Source: Streptomyces sp. NRRL S-646 (lineage in GTDB: Bacteria > Actinomycetota > Actinomycetes > Streptomycetales > Streptomycetaceae). Taken from it: DNA of 64,000 nt. Where the stretch lies: positions 62,001 to 126,000 of the forward strand of contig NZ_JODC01000016.1 of assembly GCF_000720765.1 (NCBI RefSeq), read 5' to 3'. Shown here piece by piece: positions 60,381-64,000 of this stretch; the first letter of the stretch is position 1, and the number at the start of each line of letters is the position of its first letter. The translations under genes and the position numbers were made by a program. The notes under the pieces are model-generated. The model saw nothing but the letters and a program-made list of their open reading frames with translations, did not search any database and was not told where the DNA came from.

Positions 60381-61064
60381 GTGCATTGCGATCGTTCCGG
60401 TCAGCGTGGGGCGGGTGATCTGTCGAACGAGGAATGGGCCCGTCTGGGGCCTCACTTGCCGAAGAACGTTGGACGCGGAGGGCATTGGAAGAACCACCGT
60501 CGGGTGATCAACGGGATCCTGTTCCGTCAGCGGACCGGCATCCCGTGGCGGGATCTGCCGACGCGGCTCGGGAAATGGAAGACGGTTCATGACAGGCATC
60601 GAAGGTGGTCAGCGGACGGCACATGGGACAGGATTCTGCGGGCCGTCCAGGCCGATGCCGCCCCGGAAGGCTGCATCGACTGGTCCATGGCGAGTGTGGA
60701 CTCCACCGTGTGCCGCGCCCACCAGCACGCTGCCGACGCTCGCAAGCAGGCACCACTGAAACCCGGTAAGCGCACCCAGCCCGTCCGGCATCGCCCCGAT
60801 GAAGCCGTCGGTCGTTCACGCGGCGGGCTGAGCACAAAGATCCACCTAGCTGGTCAAGGCGGGCTGCGGCCTCTGGCACTGCTGGTCACGCCCGGTCAGT
60901 GGGGCGACGCCCCACATTCACGCTACGTCCGCAGGAACGAGGTCGAGCGGACAATCAATCAGCTCAAGAGCTTCCGGGCCGTAGCAACCCGCTTCGAGGA
61001 GCGGGACTACGTCTTTCACGGCACCGTGGCTGTAGCCGCGGTCCGACTTTGGCTTCGCTCGTGA
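60381..61064 (+). pseudogene. IS5-family transposase with internal deletion
   Basis: GTG 60381 opens a frame of 227 codons: GDLSNEEWARLGPHLPKN, RQRTGIPWRDLPTRLG, ASVDSTVCRAHQHAADA (first Asp), GRSRGGLSTKIHLA and LVTPGQWGDAP, then directly RYVRRNEVERTINQLKSFRA (catalytic Glu) and VAVAAVRLWLRS. A segment of roughly 60 codons with the second catalytic Asp has been lost in frame. The open frame looks intact but the enzyme cannot be active. Confidence 0.88.
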
Positions 61065-61079
61065 CCCGCCGAGCGGTCC

Positions 61080-62015
61080 TTAGTGTGATGTCGGCAGGCC
61101 GAGGTCGGCGGCGTTCATGAAGTCGAGCATCTTCCGGTTGGTCAGCTCCGCGTGGTCGATCTGCGGGCCGTGGCCGGTCCGGGAGATGATCTCGGCCCTT
61201 GCGCCGCGGATCAGCCGGGGCACGCGTTCGACCTGCCGGTCAGGGTGCACCAGGAGGCTGCGCCTGCCGAGCACCAGGTACAACGGCGTCCGGATGGCCC
61301 CCAGTTCGGCGTCGGTGAGGGGTTGCGGCACAGGCCGGCGAATACGGTAGGCGCGCACGCCCGTCCGGATCATGGTGCGCAGTTCCGGCACGACGAGGAC
61401 GGGTTGTTCCAGCCAGGACGCGAGTCGTGGCCGCAACGGCTTGGGGGCGAAGGTGGCGAACAGGCTGGCGAAGATCCACACGAAGAAGCGCAGTCCCACC
61501 TTCTCCAGACCTCCGGGGTCGAGCAGTGTGACCGAGGCGAGGCGTTCCGGTGCGCGGTACGCCTGGTTCAGGACGAGCCAGCCGCCGTAGGACGAACCGA
61601 GGAGGTGCACATGGTGGAGCCCGAGACCGGCGAGTGTCTCGTCCAGCCATTGCGCAGCACGCTCGGGCTCGTGGATGGGTGCGCGCTGCACGCTGCGGCC
61701 CGGGTCGCCTGGGGTGTCGATGGCATAGACGGGCCTTTCGGCGCTGAGGGCGGCAGTGTTCGGGTACCACATGGCGGAGCAGGAACCGGCTCCGTGGATG
61801 AGGACGAGGGGGGTGCGCTCGCGGGCGGCCGGGTCCTCGGGGTCGTAGCGGTAGACGTGCGTGGTCCCGAAGGAGGTCGCCACGTCCTCCTCCCAGGACG
61901 CGGGCGCACCCAGCGCGTAGACCGCGTCGCAGGCCGCGAAGTAGCGCACACGCCAGGCGTCGCTGACAAAGCGGCCGACATCGGGCTGGGAACGGGCTGC
62001 TGTGGGGTCGGGCAC
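61080..62015 (-). CDS. Alpha/beta hydrolase
   Basis: A 311-residue hydrolase. GTG 62015 is chosen because CAGGAGG lies about six bases before it; the open frame extends far upstream without homology. The fold signatures are PLVLIHGAGSCSAMWYPN for the oxyanion loop, IDTPGDPGRS, the nucleophile elbow LLGSSYGGWLVLNQ (GxSxG) and GHGPQIDHAELT with the likely catalytic His. A cap domain lies between residues about 170 and 240. It diverges from a TetR gene across a long symmetric operator, so its expression is probably ligand-induced. Confidence 0.9.
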   Translation of the reverse strand: MPDPTAARSQPDVGRFVSDAWRVRYFAACDAVYALGAPASWEEDVATSFGTTHVYRYDPEDPAARERTPLVLIHGAGSCSAMWYPNTAALSAERPVYAIDTPGDPGRSVQRAPIHEPERAAQWLDETLAGLGLHHVHLLGSSYGGWLVLNQAYRAPERLASVTLLDPGGLEKVGLRFFVWIFASLFATFAPKPLRPRLASWLEQPVLVVPELRTMIRTGVRAYRIRRPVPQPLTDAELGAIRTPLYLVLGRRSLLVHPDRQVERVPRLIRGARAEIISRTGHGPQIDHAELTNRKMLDFMNAADLGLPTSH

Positions 62016-62042
62016 GGCCACCTCCTGGACAGTCGGTCTTTG

Positions 62043-62080
62043 TGATACGAACGTACCATAACCATGGTACGGCTGTATCA
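62043..62080. promoter_or_regulatory. Long symmetric TetR operator
   Basis: GTACCAT (62053-62059) and ATGGTAC (62064-62070) are perfect inverse arms around AACC. Outside them TGATAC (62043-62048) and GTATCA (62075-62080) are again inverse and equally spaced, giving a 38-bp two-tier palindrome. It lies between the hydrolase and the TetR gene, overlapping the presumed promoters of both. Confidence 0.75.
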
Positions 62081-62122
62081 TCAAAAATGGGAGACGCGAT
62101 CCGAGGAACGGAGAGTCGAAGC

Positions 62123-62725
62123 ATGCCCAAGCGCGTGGATCACGCAGAGCGCCGCACCGAGATCGCGCAGGCCCTCGTCCGGGCCGCCGGACGACAAGGG
62201 CTGCACGCTGTGGGTATGCGGGACGTGGCGGCCGAGGCGGGCGTCTCACTGCGGCTGGTGCAGTACTACTTCGAGTCCAAGGAGAAGCTGCTCCTCTTCG
62301 GACTGCGGCATCTGACCGACAGGTTCGGGGAACGGGTGACCGCCCACGTCCGCGCCGCCGATGACAACCCCGGTCCGCGGGCGGTGATCGAGGCACTGCT
62401 GACGGCGGCCCTGCCGGTCGACGAGGAGAGCCGCCTGTTCCATCACCTCTACACCTCGTACGCCGTGCTGTCGGTCACCGACGAAGCCCTCGCGGCCCAG
62501 CCCTTCATCAAGGATCCGGACTCCGCCGAGATCACCCTCACTGGGCTGCTGCGGCAGGCGGCGGACGCCGGACTGCTCCGGGCCGGTACGGACACCCACG
62601 CCGAAGCGGTCGGCTTGCTGGCCATGTCAGCTGGGCTCGGCACCAGCGTCCTGGTGGGCCAGCGTGACGCCGAATCGGCCACGGCCGTCCTCCGCTACCA
62701 CCTGGACCGGATCTTCCTGCCCTGA
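62123..62725 (+). CDS. TetR-family transcriptional regulator
   Basis: A 200-residue repressor. ATG 62123 follows GGAGAG eight bases upstream. The N-terminal DNA-binding domain reads RRTEIAQALVRAAGRQGLHA, then MRDVAAEAGVSLRLVQYYFE and SKEKLLLFGL, the BetI-like helix-turn-helix. The C-terminal domain is of the TetR_C_6/BetI type (LLRQAADAGLLRAGTDTHAE). It diverges from the alpha/beta hydrolase around the symmetric operator and probably represses both genes. Confidence 0.93.
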   Translation: MPKRVDHAERRTEIAQALVRAAGRQGLHAVGMRDVAAEAGVSLRLVQYYFESKEKLLLFGLRHLTDRFGERVTAHVRAADDNPGPRAVIEALLTAALPVDEESRLFHHLYTSYAVLSVTDEALAAQPFIKDPDSAEITLTGLLRQAADAGLLRAGTDTHAEAVGLLAMSAGLGTSVLVGQRDAESATAVLRYHLDRIFLP

Positions 62726-63017
62726 AGCACGGACACCACCCGGGGTCAGGACACCCGGGAGGAATTCTCGCCTTGCCGGCGTGTCAGCCTGAGCCTCTGC
62801 TACGCCCACGAGACGTAGGCGGATGATGCCTGTGAAGTAGCCTCTGTCCCACGTGAGTTGCGAGGCGCCCAGGTTACCGTGCTTTGCAGACCATGGTCTT
62901 ACGGAAGCGGGCTGCCCTTCAACTTGCCAGTCACGCGACCCATCGGACAGGCCCCAGGCTCTGTGCTGCGCTCCTCCCAGTAGCAACCGCCACCCGAGGC
63001 TCTTGTCGGTTCCGGCT

Positions 63018-63731
63018 TCACCGGCGCCTGAGCACACGGAAGTTGTTGCCGTCGGGGTCGGCCAGCAGCACGGCGCCGTCCCTGCCATGAGCGGGGTCGA
63101 GACGCTTCGCCCCGAGGGAGAGCAGGCGCTCGACTTCGGCTTGCTGATCGTCGTCCGGCGCGAGTTCGAAGTGCAGGTCCTTGCCGGGGTCCGGCATGAG
63201 CGGCGGACCGCCCCACGTGATCTTCGTGCCGCCGTTCGGCGACTGGATGGCGGTCTCCTTGTCCTGGTCCCAGACCAGCGGCCAGCACAGCGCCGCGCTC
63301 CAGAAGTAGCCCACGGCCTGCGAACCATCACAGGCGAGCGCTCCGATGAAGCCGCAGCCGGCGAGGAAATTGTTGCCCGGCTCGATGACACAGAACTCGT
63401 TGCCCTCGGGATCGGCGAGCACCACATGGGATGCGTTCGGCCCCTGGCCGACGTCGGCGTGCTGCGCGCCGAGGTCGAGCGCCCTGGCCACGGTCTCCTG
63501 CTGGTCTTCCCGGGAGGAACTGGTCAGGTCGAAGTGCAGCCGGTTCTGGGCGATCTTCTGTGCCTGGGAGGGACGGAAGCCGAGGCGGTAGCCGGCGTCA
63601 TTCCCGGACAGCAGGGCGACGCCGTCCCAAGAATCGTCCGCTCTCTCCCAGCCCAGGACGCCGGACCAGAAATGCGCCAGGCGCTCGGGCTGGTGCGCGT
63701 CGAAGGAAATTGCGAAGAGTCGGCTACTCAT
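63018..63731 (-). CDS. Two-domain VOC (glyoxalase/bleomycin-resistance fold) protein
   Basis: A 237-residue protein; ATG 63731 is used, as 16 upstream codons have no homology. Two VOC modules are present: residues 1-115 (LFAISFDAHQPERLAHFWSG, LHFDLTSSSREDQQETVARA, VLADPEGNEFCVIEPG) and 120-237 (ALACDGSQAVGYFWSAALCW, LHFELAPDDDQQAEVERLLS, VLLADPDGNNFRVLRR). The His and Glu positions expected for metal ligands are kept in each. Such proteins include glyoxalases, dioxygenases and drug-binding proteins; the function is open. Confidence 0.9.
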   Translation of the reverse strand: MSSRLFAISFDAHQPERLAHFWSGVLGWERADDSWDGVALLSGNDAGYRLGFRPSQAQKIAQNRLHFDLTSSSREDQQETVARALDLGAQHADVGQGPNASHVVLADPEGNEFCVIEPGNNFLAGCGFIGALACDGSQAVGYFWSAALCWPLVWDQDKETAIQSPNGGTKITWGGPPLMPDPGKDLHFELAPDDDQQAEVERLLSLGAKRLDPAHGRDGAVLLADPDGNNFRVLRRR

Positions 63732-63921
63732 TGCGCCACGCATCCTCGGTCCGTTGAGTGCCTGTCGGCAGCGCGTCATATCAGCGCCTCGAACGGGGAT
63801 CCTATGGGCGGGCCGGCCTGGGTTGCAGCCGAGTATTCCGCGGCCCGCGTTCGGATCTCACTGTTATGCGTTATGCGTCAGCCGCCCATGGGTGTAGTTC
63901 ACGCTGCCAAAAGATGGTTTG

Positions 63922-64000
63922 TCAGGCGATGAGTTGGTATCGGTGGTGGTCGGGGGTTGGGTAGATGCGTTTGAGTTCGCGGGCGAGGTGGTAGCGCCAG
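63922..64000 (-). CDS. C-terminal end of a gene entering from the right edge
   Basis: The minus strand from the window edge encodes WRYHLARELKRIYPTPDHHR and YQLIA before the TGA at 63922-63924. Only 25 codons are visible. The basic Arg/His-rich ending would fit a transposase, but this cannot be decided. Confidence 0.45.
   Translation of the reverse strand, partial: WRYHLARELKRIYPTPDHHRYQLIA

Noticed and set aside
1..64000. CRISPR arrays, tRNA or rRNA genes
   Set aside because: No regularly spaced repeats and no cloverleaf with a GTTCRANYC T-arm were noticed when reading both strands; a dedicated scan was not possible.

Overview
The window is high-GC DNA of a Streptomyces-type actinomycete. 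It shows strong GC3 bias, GTG and TTG starts with GGAGG-type ribosome sites, twin-arginine-rich secreted proteins, DUF397, DUF6153 and DUF6891 families, barstar-type proteins and many IS5-like insertion sequences. The left half is mostly intact genes. The right half, from about 26.9 kb to 50.8 kb, is a worn accessory region where intact small genes alternate with truncated genes and transposase fragments. This looks like a chromosome-arm or subtelomeric setting. No tRNA, rRNA or CRISPR array was seen.

1-14.1 kb, metabolic, envelope and stress genes: a DUF305 lipoprotein (cut by the window edge) and a DUF6153 secreted protein. Then a TetR repressor diverges from a frameshifted methyltransferase whose promoter spacer holds a perfect 15-bp palindrome. 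After these come a DUF2218-membrane fusion, a translationally coupled cysteine synthase-like enzyme/MFS exporter pair, a dihydrofolate reductase-like protein, a GNAT acetyltransferase, HdeD and DUF1003 membrane proteins, an 834-residue YbhN-type membrane protein carrying a pseudokinase-like segment, a LysR remnant and a methyltransferase.

14.8-26.7 kb, cell-envelope block: an L,D-transpeptidase diverges from a tightly overlapping operon of FemX-like transferase, MurJ flippase, OmpR-type regulator, sensor kinase and lipoprotein. Next is a two-gene unit of an FHA-like protein and a Ser/Thr kinase fused across a membrane helix to a lytic-transglycosylase domain. On the other strand lies a three-gene secreted cluster ending in a serine hydrolase with an SH3 tail.

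26.9-50.8 kb, accessory region: remnants of LuxR, DUF397, alpha/beta hydrolase, uracil-DNA glycosylase, NUDIX, phosphoribosyltransferase, SDR and TetR genes; fragments of IS5, IS21 and ISL3 elements; and one nearly complete IS5-type element with a 4-bp CTAG duplication and a passenger gene. Intact genes here include a second Ser/Thr kinase with an extracellular peptidoglycan-binding domain, a CYTH-like protein with an endonuclease/phosphatase, immunity-like proteins (barstar, DUF6891, possibly SUKH), an endolysin-like protein, a PLD-like membrane protein, a MetE-like enzyme coupled to a secreted protein, and a calerythrin-like EF-hand protein.

51.2-64 kb, redox and lipid genes: an esterase, a divergent flavin monooxygenase/Rieske oxygenase pair, a PucR-type regulator divergent from a ferredoxin-reductase/fatty-acid desaturase pair, more IS debris, an alpha/beta hydrolase divergent from a TetR regulator around a long symmetric operator, and a two-domain VOC protein. 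The most notable items are the kinase-transglycosylase unit, the IS with a passenger gene, the pseudokinase-YbhN protein and the well-defined operator architectures.
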